DNA of 64,000 bases from Hypericum androsaemum. Taxonomy: Eukaryota; Streptophyta; Magnoliopsida; Malpighiales; Hypericaceae. Below the pieces are notes generated by a model. It had not been told where the DNA came from, made no database searches, and saw only the letters and a list, made by a program, of their open reading frames with translations. Below, piece after piece: positions 46,040 to 61,300 of the stretch; position 1 is the stretch's first letter; every line of letters starts with the position of its first letter. The position numbers were made by a program, and so were the translations under genes. The DNA is taken from NCBI GenBank assembly GCA_963995505.1, contig OZ023192.1, forward strand, positions 1,022,001-1,086,000, written 5' to 3'.

Positions 46040-46424
46040 ATCTCCACCTTGGCGAGAAATCATCTCGTAGAAGAACCATGAAGCTTCACCCGAACTTCAA
46101 CAAACTCCACCTTGACAAAACACCGCCCCATGAAGAACCATGAGATCTTGCAAAACCAATCCGATTCTACCGACTCCATCTCGGACCATAGATAACTGCA
46201 TCAATAAGACCATCTCAACTTTCTCTTCACCTTTTGTTCAATCACTTGGAGCCAGCCCCCAAACTCGAGCTTCTGAGCTTGCTTGGCCTATTTTCTCTAA
46301 TCTCCATTGAACCCCAACTAGCAAATCCACCTGCTGAAGCAACCTTGCGACCAATAGACACGCCCTCTATTTTTCGGTCAGTCCCATGCTCCGCAACCTC
46401 GAACTGCTTTTTCGCTGGACCTTC

Positions 46425-47405
46425 TTACCTCAAACCAATGCTACAAGTCACAGCATACAAAGGGCAACCTTTTGTTCTACCAAGTAGAACCCTCGACATG
46501 CCTCGAACTCCATCATTCGACCTTGAGTGAGATACCTGATCCGCGCGTGGTATTAACAACGGCTTCGCATTTCCCATGTAAAACCTACCCAACACCTTTG
46601 ACATGCACTTCTCTTTAGACAACCATAGCGGGGCCCAGCTAACAATGCTTCTCCGAGACAACCATGGCTCCTTGCCAACCATGCCTCTACAAAACAACCA
46701 TAGCTCGCTATCCATGTCTCCGCGAATCCTAACTCTACTCAAACCATTCATGTCAAGCCTTTGCTCCCTCTTACGAACCAACCTCATATGACCTGAGCTT
46801 TTACCAACTCCTTCAGACCCATTGATGTGACTCCATCTACAATAATGTACTTCACTAACTTGTAGGTATTTCCTTTCACCCTTCATCCCTACCATCGTAT
46901 CCTTCTCCACCTTCATTAGCATACCTTTATAACTATCACTGTTATAATCCAAGGTCCCTAATGAAAAGAGATTATCAGGATGCATTGGACTTGATAAGAC
47001 AGAAAGCCAGTCACCATCCGACTCTTCTCAATATGTGGCCATGGTTGTGGATGCCAATCCCTCCTCGTTGTCTTGATCCCTAGTTCGTCCTGGATAGTCC
47101 CCTTCATGTGCCCTTCTCCGCACTTGAAACCACTTCCATTTAACTTCTTTGACTCCGACCTGGATCCTCTTCTACAACCCAGCTGGTGGCTCCTCATCAT
47201 CCGCCAAGCACAAGCGAATCTTCGCTACTGCCTTAGCCTCCAACTCTTCCCACTCTTGCTCCTCCATCTTCTCGGACTTCTTCTCCGAGAACGCGATAAC
47301 CATCCCTTGCTGCACGAGGAGATCCCTGACACGCCTTTGCCATAATCCGAAATTCAATGAACCATCGAACTTCACAAGAGCAAACTTCACGCCGTGATTC
47401 GACAT
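46425..47405 (-). pseudogene. Copia gag and pol fragments of the deleted element
   Basis: gag begins near 47405 (residues HGVKFALVKFDGSLNFGLWQ), followed by a short acidic helix (EEQEWEELEAKAVAKIRLCL). After frame breaks, the frame at 46985-46425 reads LDYNSDSYKGMLMKVEKD, the protease/integrase-start type sequence. It then passes into KVLGRFYMGNAKPLLIPRAD, the end of reverse transcriptase. The two regions are normally more than 2 kb apart in a full copia element. No catalytic residues of integrase, reverse transcriptase or RNase H remain. Confidence 0.7.
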
Positions 47406-47432
47406 CCTCCAACTTTAGCTCTTGATACCAAT

Positions 47433-47723
47433 TGTTATGAAATTCAGCAACTAGGGAATAAAACGCGCAAAAAATACGGACGCAAGAGATAACGTGGTTC
47501 GGCCTAATGCCTACGTCCACGGAGAGAAAGGAGAATTTTTATTGATGAGTTTCTGTGCCACAAAGCCATACAAAAAACCTAGGGTAACATGTCTTTATAT
47601 AGATACAAACCATTGGTGTACAAGTAACCTATCTAGGTCAGATTAGGAGTCCAAAACCTAGTTAGAATAGGAATAGGAATAGGAATAGGAAATAAATCTT
47701 TCCTATTTCTCGCCATCCCAACA
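47433..47723 (-). repeat. 5' LTR of the copia element near copy 3
   Basis: 291 bp with termini TGTTATG and CCCAACA on the plus strand. It is adjacent to the primer binding site on its left and to the TGAAT duplication on its right. Confidence 0.85.
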
Positions 47724-47981
47724 TGAATTAAATAAAGTTTAGATGATCGTATGCACTTCGTTTATTAAAAAAACTTATTTAGTAGGCACTCATCTTTGAT
47801 TTCCCGTCTCTTTCTTCTCAAAGTTCTGGTGCCATTAACTTTTAGATCATCAATATTATTTTTTAGATTGGATAAGGTCATGAGACTACTGAATTACTGG
47901 CCATAGGTTTTTATTTAATTTCCCTACAATATTCTTTCTGATGCCTTTTTAGAATTCTTCAGTAATTAATAAGTGTTTATG

Positions 47982-48411
47982 GGGAGTGGATTGAGCACGG
48001 AGTGAAGGAATCGATTCCGTACGGTTTGGAGTGAAAGGGGACCGCAGTGGCAAGCGTAGTTATGTGATAATGGCAAGTGCAGTTATGTGATAATGGCAAG
48101 CGCAGTTATGTGATAATGGCATGTGTATTTTTGACAGTGGCAAGTTCCCGTTGATGATAATGGCGCGTGTAGTTTTTTTCATTTTGGTCCCCCATATTTT
48201 AGCATTTTTGCAAAAAGGTCACACTGGCATGCACAGTTATGTGATATTGGCATGCACAGTTATGTGATAATGGCATTTGTATCCGGCCTGCGTTTTTGCG
48301 TGGTTTTTTTTCATTTTGGTCCCCGTATTTTAGCGCGTTTGCAAAAAAGTCCCCGCGTGTCTTCATTCCGAACGGTTCGGAATCTGAGCATTCCGTGCCC
48401 AATCCAGACCC
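47982..48411. mobile_element. Small MULE-type element in intron 1 of copy 3
   Basis: Flanked by perfect 9-bp repeats GTGTTTATG (47973-47981 and 48412-48420). Terminal inverted repeats of about 50 bp start GGGAGTGGATTGAGCACGGA and, from the other end, GGGTCTGGATTGGGCACGGA. Copy 4 intron 1 (about 59230) has the empty site with a single copy of the target ('gcgtttatgtgtctc'). The interior has tandem units of about 22 bp ('gcagttatgtgataatggca'). No coding sequence. Confidence 0.8.
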
Positions 48412-48607
48412 GTGTTTATGTGTCTCTTTAGGACATTAGATTAGTTCTCTCTCGTGTTTTTTTAGATGTAGTTCTCTCGTGTTAGGTAATGAACTCACTG
48501 TAATAATTCTTTTTCTTCGATCTTATCATATATTGAATACGATGTTCCGTTTTATTCTCTCCCTTTTCAAATATATTTGATCTAATTCCAACTATGTCAA
48601 ATCCCAA

Positions 48608-49332
48608 TAGGGATGGTAATGGGTAGAGTAGGATAGGGTAGGGTATTTGATAGGACCCTACCAATACCCTAATTTTTTTGGATGGACACATACTCTACCC
48701 TCGACCCTACAAATTTTTTATTGTTAGATTTATACCCTACCTTTCTGGAGACCCAGGGTCTGCAGGGTCCGACCCTTTAATGTTCTTCATTTTGATAATT
48801 TTTAATCAAAAATTAATTTTTATATAAAATTTAAATAAATTCAAGACATCTACTACGTTACACATCAATATTCAATAGAAAATTGATGAAACATCAAATT
48901 TTACAATTTAATTTCAATAGTCCAAGATTTTTTTTTAGAATTTGAAGTACATAAACAATTCAACAAAAGAAAAATATAGCATGTCAGCTTCTAGTGATCC
49001 ATCATTCACGACATCTTCTAAGCTAGTTGCGGAATAACATAGTAAATATGTTAAAGTTAACCGTAAAATATATTATATATATTATCAATACGGTCTAACA
49101 ATCGTCTAACTAGAGTCTAATTAGGGTAGAGTCTAAAATAGGGTAAAAATGTAAGGGTAGGGTCCGACCCACAGGGTCTAGCTATGGATTCATACCCTAC
49201 CCTAGACCCTACCTCTAAACATGGACCCATACCTATACCTTACCTTAGACCCAGTCAAAATCAACATACTCTAGACCCGTAGGATAAGGGTAGGGTCCGA
49301 CCCTCAAGGTATGGGTATTTCTGCCATCCCTA
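48608..49332. mobile_element. hAT-type non-autonomous element in intron 1 of copy 3
   Basis: Ends TAGGGATGG and CCATCCCTA are flanked by perfect 8-bp repeats AATCCCAA (48600-48607 and 49333-49340). Copy 4 has the empty site ('caaatcccaattaatc', about 59430). An 8-bp duplication and TAGGGATGG ends fit the hAT superfamily. The arms are full of 'gggtagggt' and 'accctacc' words; the centre is AT-rich. No transposase. Confidence 0.8.
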
Positions 49333-49760
49333 AATCCCAATTAATCATTTGGGTTGACGGGTCTTCCAAGTCTTTATTTGCTTAAATTAAATTTTATTTT
49401 TGGCTTCACATGGGTGGTCCTATGTCTTAACTTTATCTTGTAGTCTAATTTTATTTTTCATTGACTGGTAGTTGGTTGGAGTCTTCTAGAATTATAAAAT
49501 ATTCCATCACGAAGTTTAGACAGTTTTCCCACTTTACTCCAATGATGAGATTGATAACTAAATGCCAAATACTTCATCATATTTAATATAACTTGATGAA
49601 CTACTTGGTAGTAAAGTATATGAAATTGTGTGTTCTTCTACAATTCTTGAATTTTATCTTCGGTTTAAGAATCGCCCTTTATGTTTCGATTCGAGAACTC
49701 TGATTGTCGATTCGAGAACTACGTGTAAATATGATATAAAAATTTGCTTATAACGTGCAG

Positions 49761-53908
<4,148 letters not shown>

Positions 53909-54084
53909 ATGATATCAATAAGATTGAATCTCTCAATAATCTTTTTCATAAGTAAGATTTGAACCGAAGCTTTGAATTACCAGCTTCGGCGCCGAACTTC
54001 TGAACCAAGAATTCATCCAGTTTCCCCCAGTTAGGAGTGCCAGAGTTATCCAGTAGGTAAAGATCTTATGCTTGTGGTTTATTG
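53909..54084. other. Downstream region of copy 3
   Basis: Matches the DNA after copy 2 (42384-42560), including 'cttcggcgccgaacttctgaac'. It is cut at 'gtggtttattg' by the copia fragment and resumes at 56732. Confidence 0.7.
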
Positions 54085-56731
54085 TTAAATGAACAAGTCA
54101 ATCTTATTTCAGGTGAAGATTACAACAGCTTATATACAGGAAAGAATAATCTAAGCATTAATCCTAGCAGTAATTACATAATGGTTGAAAATTCTTCCTT
54201 CAACACTCCCCCTCAAGTTGGGGAGTATATGTCTCATACACCCAACTTGACCAAATGATGCTCGAACAAATGACTTCCAACTAGTTTAGTGAAAATGTCT
54301 GCCATCTGCTTTGAACTTTCTACATATGGAGTGCGAATGGTGCCTTCTTGAACCTTGTCACGAACATAATGACAGTCAATTTCGATGTGTTTCGTACGTT
54401 CATGAAACACTGAATTTGATGTAATGTGGATGGCGGCCATATTGTCACAGTAGAGGTCAATTGGTAATGGAACATGAATCTGTAATTCTCCTAGCAGACT
54501 TTTAACCCATGTGATTTCACTTGAAGTTCTTGCCATGGCTCGATATTCAGATTCAGCACTTGATAGAGAGACCACATCATGTTTCTTCGACCTCCATATA
54601 ACTGGATTGCCTCCAACAAAGACTCAATAGCCCGAGGTTGACCTTTTATCATCAATATTGCTTCCATAATCTGCATCACAGTAAGCAGAGACTCTTAGAT
54701 CATTAGATCTTTTCATTAAAATTCCTTTACCTGGACTTCCTTTCAAGTATTGCAATATACGATCCATAACAGCAACATGAGCAATGCGTGGAAAATGCAT
54801 GATTCGGCTTAGTAAACTCACAGCATATGTTATATCGGGATGCGTTATGGTTAAGTAAATTAACTTCCCTACCATCTTCTGAAATCGTATCACATTATGA
54901 TAAAATTCTCCTTTTCGATTTGATATCTTCAAGTTGGGCTCTATGGGAGTTCTAAAAGGTCTTGACCCAAGTTTCTTGCAATCCTTAAGCAAATCAAGAG
55001 TATACTTCCGTTGATTCATAAATAATCCCTTAGAAGAATATGCAAACTCTACACCAAAGAAATATTTAAGCTTTCCTAGGTCCTTAATATCAAATCGATT
55101 GTGAAGTTCAGTTTTTAGTTGTGATATCAACTTATCACAGCTGCCAGTGATGATTATATCATCTACGTACACTAAAACAATGATTTTACCTTGAGCTTTG
55201 TTGCAGACAAATATAGAGTTATCTGTGTAACACTTCTTGAAGCCTAAATTCAGTAAGTCACCACTTAATTTAGTATATCACGCACGAGGGGATTGTTTCA
55301 AGCCATAGATGGCCTTATGAAGCTTACAAACTTTACCTGATCCTTCTTGAGGATGGCCTGGAGGAAGGTTGAGATACACTTCTTCTTCTAAATTCCCTTG
55401 TAGGAATGCGTTCTTGACATCCATATGTTCAAGATTCCATCCCTTATTGACAGCAACAGCAATGAGAATCCTAATTGCATTCATTTTGGCAACTGGGGCA
55501 AAGGTCTCACTATAGTCAATACCTGAGGTTTGAGTGAACCCTTTTGCCACGAGTCTAGCCTTAAATCTTTCAACGGATCTGTCACTTTTATGCTTCATCT
55601 TGTAGGTCCATTTACAGTCAACAGTTTTCTTATTTGCTGGAAGATTAACAAGAGACCAGGTTTTATTTTTTGTTAAGAGCTTGAAGCTCTTCGTTCATAG
55701 CTTTTCTCCAGACCTCATGTTTGATTGCATCAAAATATCCTTTAGGTTCAGAGACCTTATCAAGACAACTAAGATAACTTTTGTAAGTTAAACTAATGTT
55801 GTCATATGAGAGATGATTTTCAATTGGATAATATCCTTGATAAACGTTGTATTCCTTGAGTCTGCAACTTGGTTGTTTAACTCTAGAAGATCGTCTGAGA
55901 TTTAGATCAGCTTGATCTGAATTGTTGTCACCATTAGGTTGATGATCTATTCTTTCAAGCTCTTGATCAATAGATGCAGTAATAGGATCAGTTGGCATAC
56001 CTGAATTACGGCCTGTAATGAGTTCTTCTGATTGAGTTTCTGGTGGAGTTTCTGCAGCTTCATCATCTCATCAGGATACTCGTAAGTGAGTAGTGTCTTG
56101 AACCTGCAAAACACTAGAGCTCCCCCTGAATCCTTTCCTTGGGTTGATCTTCAAAGTAGGGAACGTTCTCTAAGAACTTCACATCTCTGGATATAATTCT
56201 CTGTTTTAGAGCAGGAGAGTAACACTTGTATCCCTTTTGAGTAAAGGAATATCCAAGAAATATGCACTTAATAGCCCTTTTATCAAGCTTATCTCTTTTC
56301 ACGGCAGGTACATGAGCATAACAAGTGCAACCAAAAATTCTAAGATATGTTAAACTTGGTTTCTTTCCACATACAATCTCTAGAGGAGATCTGTGCTTCA
56401 GGACTTTACATGGCAACCTATTTATTAGATGATTTGCGGTAACAACAGCATCACTCCAATATATTTTCTTGACGTTCATCCTAAACATGATGGCTCGTGC
56501 AACATCAAGCAAATACCTATTTTTTCTTTCAGCGAGTCCATTCTGTTGTGGTGTGTAGGTACATGATGTTTGATGGATTATTCCAAGGTTCTTTAAATAA
56601 TCTCTGAATTCTCCTAAATATTCTGTGCCATTATCTGTACGAAGCAATTTTACCTTGGCATTGAACTGGTTTCTTATCAGATTATGGAACTCTTTGAACA
56701 CTTTGAACACATCACTCTTATGTCTAAGCAG
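54085..56731 (-). mobile_element. Truncated Ty1/copia fragment inserted without TSD
   Basis: Minus-strand order: integrase core (from about 56731), reverse transcriptase, RNase H, purine tract (54206-54220) and a 121-bp stub of the 3' LTR starting TGTTGAAGG (54205 down to 54085). Both ends are truncated, and neither LTR is complete. Comparison with the DNA downstream of copy 2 ('gtttattg|acaatgtaata') shows insertion between adjacent bases with no duplication. It was therefore probably captured during break repair rather than by integrase. Confidence 0.8.
54234..56731 (-). pseudogene. Copia pol: integrase, reverse transcriptase, RNase H (broken)
   Basis: The integrase core part has DNGTEY and TPQQNGLAERKNRYLLDV (about 56640-56500), lacking its zinc finger and first Asp. 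It is followed by the linker (55998-55663). The reverse transcriptase contains [25 protein letters not shown] and the active-site motif YVDD near 55170. A stop interrupts PRA.YTKLSGD at about 55278 (likely Trp to stop). RNase H has SSAESEYRAMA and ADIFTK near 54570-54290. Several stops and frameshifts break the frame, so no polyprotein can be made. Confidence 0.85.
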
Positions 56732-58277
56732 ACAAGGTAATCTACCGGGCAATATTACCTGTCCTTTGCTTGTGGTTTATTGACTTCTAACCGCTGAAAT
56801 GCTTCTGGGATTTGGGAGTGCATGATTATAACCACTTGCCTGCAGAAACAACACCACGAAGGTCATAAAAGTAAAGCCACCAGATTAGAGGGTTTGCAGA
56901 ATCACACCCACGTAAATTAACAGACATCAATTGAATCATAGAATTACATTGCACTTGTATGAGCTCTTCCATACAATTGCATTACCTCAACTGATAAAAG
57001 AAAGGAGCTTATAAAATAAAATATATATAAATAAAATAAACTAGCAAGAGCACTCGCCTAAAAATTGCTTGAACATCTTCCTCGTGTAAGTTGGATGTCT
57101 TGCCTTTTCATAGTTGAAGGAATCAGCTCAATCTGATAATCGAGTTAAAAGATATGGATGTTCTACCAAAGTCCAACAGAACTTACTGAACAAACCAACA
57201 CCAAGACTTGGCACTCTATTTAGACCCACTTCTGATCCGATTTAAGCAAAGATGTAAGATATGAAGTTGTAGACACTGCTGTTATCTATCTAAGACCACA
57301 AGAATTTTCTTATTCTAACATTTGAGTCCAAAGTAACGGCCAATCTACAAGGATGGACGCTTTCATCCAAAGACGATAAACCGAAGTGGATCGAGGATAA
57401 CAGCCAATGTGGTCTACTGTCACCGTTCTCGATCGAGGGAAGACCATCACCCAGTCTCAACATAATCAGGACCCGAGGTGGATGACTCGATGCCAAGGCC
57501 CCAGGCCAATTGCTCAATGACTAAGACCCCAGGCCGACTGCCCGATGACTAGTATCGGGTGCTCGATGCCAACCAAAGGTCGGTTGCTCGATGACTAGTG
57601 CCCCTGGCCAGGTACTCCATGACCAATGCCCCAGGCTGGGTGCTCGATGACCAATGCCTCAGGTCGAGTGCTCGATGACTAATGCCTCAGGTCGAGTGCT
57701 TGATTATCAGGCAGGCTGCTCGATGCCAAAGTTCTTAGGTCGGCTGCTTGATGGCCGGGCGGGCTGCTTGATGCCAAGGTCCTTAGGTCGGCTACTCGAT
57801 GCCAAGCGTGATTGCTAAGCCAACAGACTCAAAATGTGTCGATAATGCCAAGATTATTTTTGTACCTCTATGATTTCTACTTAAATATGGACAATATATT
57901 CAATCCGACCATTTATTCATCAAATAAGCAGGTTTTGGGTATTTTAGCGTGAAATATTTATCATTTTGGAGTCGATATGTAGTACTAATGGCCGACCCAA
58001 CTTTCTCTTGCGATAAGTTGCATTACAATTTTGAACATCATCACACATGTTATATTCTCGCGACCTCAATTATTTGATGGCAGGTTGGTGAAAGTGAATA
58101 AAAGTGTGGGGCGAAAGATCTTGTGACATGAATTGGAAAAATCAAACCTAAAAGTCCTCCGTATATATATGACTTTGGTTGGTTACCAATATTATTTTTA
58201 AGCTTCAACACAAGACATCTTAAATGAATTCAAGTCTCTTACCATTTCTACCGACTCTCATTCTTAAGCATACTAAG
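56732..58277. repeat. Upstream region of copy 4
   Basis: 56732-57000 matches DNA after copy 2. 57018-57050 is the empty site of the Helitron. 57480-57800 has the 33-bp-type tandem repeats ('gatgaccaatgccccaggc', 'taggtcggctgctcgatg') also found upstream of copy 3. 58150-58190 carries the shared 'tatatgactttggttggtta' motif. The minus-strand frame at 57290-57517 has no domain and is not called. Confidence 0.6.
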
Positions 58278-58285
58278 TATTTAAG
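58278..58285 (+). promoter_or_regulatory. TATA-like box of alpha-glucosidase copy 4
   Basis: TATTTAAG followed by 'cgtacatacaccctttg', as in copies 1 and 2, 66 bp before the ATG. The few additional bases are in the leader ('caacaaaaccacag'). Confidence 0.6.
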
Positions 58286-58343
58286 CGTACATACACCCTT
58301 TGCTTGTACTAATTTCCTACAAACACCCAACAAAACCACAGAA

Positions 58344-61300
58344 ATGGACGACAGTTACAACAAGTACAGACCCTCTCATCACTCCATCAACCTCTCACCC
58401 CTCATCTTATTCTTCTTCCTCCTCCAAACTCTACTTCTCCTCTTCTCCCCATGGATTCCATTGTCGAGCGGACAAGAAGCTGTTGGGTATGGCTATGTTG
58501 TTACAGAGGTGGAATCTGATCTACGAAGAGGGTCCCTAACAGCTAAGCTTGGCCTCATCAGTTCTTCCTTCGTTTATGGCGATGATATCCCTATTCTCAC
58601 TCTTTCTGTTAGGTAAACAGATATTTTGTCCCATTTATTTCTGGTCAAAAGTATTGGTGCCAATAATTGATTTCTTGAAGAAAATTTCTAGGATTGATGG
58701 TAATGTATTCTAAAACAGGGTATGGAATAAAGTCGTCGTCCATAATTTCTCCCATCTTTTCCTCCTTTACATTACCCAAAGAATGAATTAAGATTTGTTA
58801 ATCACTAAAGATATTTCTGATATTTCATTTCCTGGATCAGTAATAAAAGATTTTGATGGCAATGAATTTTGGTTTTCAATATTATTGTTTCGAGCTAAAC
58901 TAAAAGGCTTGTTGGCCAACGAAACAAAATATTATAAATATTTAAAATTTTATTTTTCCAAAAAAATATTGTTATTTCGATTGGAAAAGGTCGGACAACT
59001 AAATTACTGAACAACCCGATATACACGCTCTACTTTATCTAATATTTGGTAAATAAAGTTTAGATGACGGTATGCACTTTGTTTATTAAAAAAACTTATT
59101 TACTAGGCACTCATCTTTGATTTCCCATCTCTTTCTTCTCAGAGTTCTGGTGCCATTAACTTCTGATCATCAATATTATTTTTTATTGGCCATAGATTTT
59201 TATTTAATTTCCCTACAATATTCTTTCTGGTGCGTTTATGTGTCTCTTTAGGAAATTAGATTAGTTCTCTCTCGTGTTTTTTTAGATGATGTTCTCCCTT
59301 GTGTTAGGTAATGAACTCACTGTAATAATTCTTTTTCTTCGATCTTATCATATCTTGAATACGATGTTCCGTTTTATTCTCTCCCTCTTCAAATATATTT
59401 GATCCAATTCCAACTAAATTTCCAATATCAAATCCCAATTAATCAATTGGGTTGACGGCTCTTCCAAGTCTTTATTTGCTTAAATTATATTTTATTTTGG
59501 GCTTCACATGGGTGGTCCTATGTCCTAACTTTATCTTGTAGTCTAATTTAATTTTTCATTGACAGGTGGTTGGTTGGAGTCTTCTAGAATTATAAAATAT
59601 TCCATCACGAAGTTTAGACAGTTTTCTCACTTTACTCCAATGATGAGATTGACAAATACTCCATGATATTTAATATAACTTGATGAATTACTTGGTAGTA
59701 AAGTATATCAAATTGTGTGTTCTTCTACAATTCTTGAATTTTACCTTCCGTTTAGGAATCGCCCATTATATTTCGATTCGAGAACTCTGATTGTCGATTC
59801 GAGAACTATATATAAATATGATATAAAAATTTACTTATAAAAAATTAACGTGCAGCTTCGAGACGAAAGACAGGCTAAGAATCCGAATAACAGATTCCGG
59901 GAAGCAAAGATGGGAAATCCCACAAGAAATAATCCCCCGCGCCCAACCAAAACCACAGGAAACTACATTATTACAGAGGAGGACCTCATTACACTACCAC
60001 AACCACCAGATGCTAAGAGCCTCCGCCAACCTCAACTCCGACCTCTCCTTCACCCTCCGCAACACTACCCCGTTCGGGTTCTCCGTCGTGCGCAAGTCCT
60101 CCGGCGACACGCTCTTCGACACTTCCCCGGACCCTACGAACCCTTCCACGTTCCTCGTCTACAAGGACCAGTACATCCAGCTCTCCTCCAATCTACCATC
60201 GGCTAGGTACGTTTGAAAACCAGTACATTGTACATATTACTTATAAATTTAGGTACTTTATCACTATAATTTGATTTTCTACGTGGCTAATCTTGTGTTG
60301 TTCAGAACAAAATAATTTAGACATTTTCGGACTAGTACATCGTAAAATTTGATCGTGAACATATTGAAAATAATTTGGACACAAGATAATTATACTTTTT
60401 CGGACTAGTACATGGTAGAACTTGATAATGAAAATTTCGAAAGTAATTTAGACTTATACGTTTTCAGACCAGTACATGATAAAATTTAATCGTTTATTTC
60501 GGTAAATGTTATTTGCCTAACGGCATAAAATTTGTATAAACTTAAGAAGATCTAAAGTTCAAATTCTAGCATATATAATTGTGGTGTAAAAATATATTTC
60601 ACATTTTTGAACTAGTAATGATAGAATTTGATCGTGAAAATTTTGAAAATAATTTAGACACATAAGATAATAATACATTTTTGTACTAGTACATGATAAA
60701 ATTTCACCGTTTATTTCTTCATATTACTAATGTTACAACAACGAGAGTTTTTTTAAGTTATAAGAGATTTAAATTTATTTAAGAAAATTTTAATTCAAGA
60801 TTTAAGAAGGTCAAAAACACTATCGAGAGAATTATCTTCTAAATAGTATCTGATAGTGTTCGATTTTAAATTTTTTCACAGGTCGTCCATCTATGGTATT
60901 GGAGAGCACACAAAGAGCATGTTCCGGCTGGTCCCCAACACCAGCCAGACGTTGACCCTGTGGAATGCCGACATTGGAAGTTCCCAACCCGACGTCAACC
61001 TGTACGGGTCGCACCCGTTCTACATGGACGTCCGGTCGTCTCCTGTGGCTGGCAGTGCACACGGGGTACTGTTGATGAACAGCAACGGAATGGATGTCGT
61101 TTACGGAGGCGACAGGATAACATACCAGGTGATCGGCGGTATTATTGATTTGTACATTTTTGTTGGGCCAACGCCCCAGTTGGTCGTCCAGCAATACACT
61201 GAGCTCATCGGTCGCCCGGCTCCCATGCCTTATTGGTCATTCGGTACGTACCTAGACCCTTTTATAATTTTCTACTAGCTTTCTAATAACAAAGTCCAAA

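Larger units (their letters stand above)
45755..47723 (-). mobile_element. Deleted Ty1/copia element replacing copy 3 exon 1 region
   Basis: The LTRs are 45755-46039 and 47433-47723. The target duplication TGAAT flanks it (45750-45754 and 47724-47728). On the minus strand the element runs LTR (TGTTGGGATGG...CATAACA), Met-tRNA-type primer site (TTGGTATCAAGAGC, about 47418-47431), gag, an integrase-start fragment, a reverse-transcriptase-end fragment, purine tract AAGGTGGAGAT and LTR. Only about 1.4 kb lies between the LTRs, so it is non-autonomous. It shares gag, the internal deletion and part of the LTR with the element at 10681-26454. Confidence 0.85.

Noticed and set aside
48608..49332. Interstitial telomere repeats
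   Set aside because: The 'gggtaggg' words are irregular, occur in both orientations and sit inside an element with TSD and terminal repeats.
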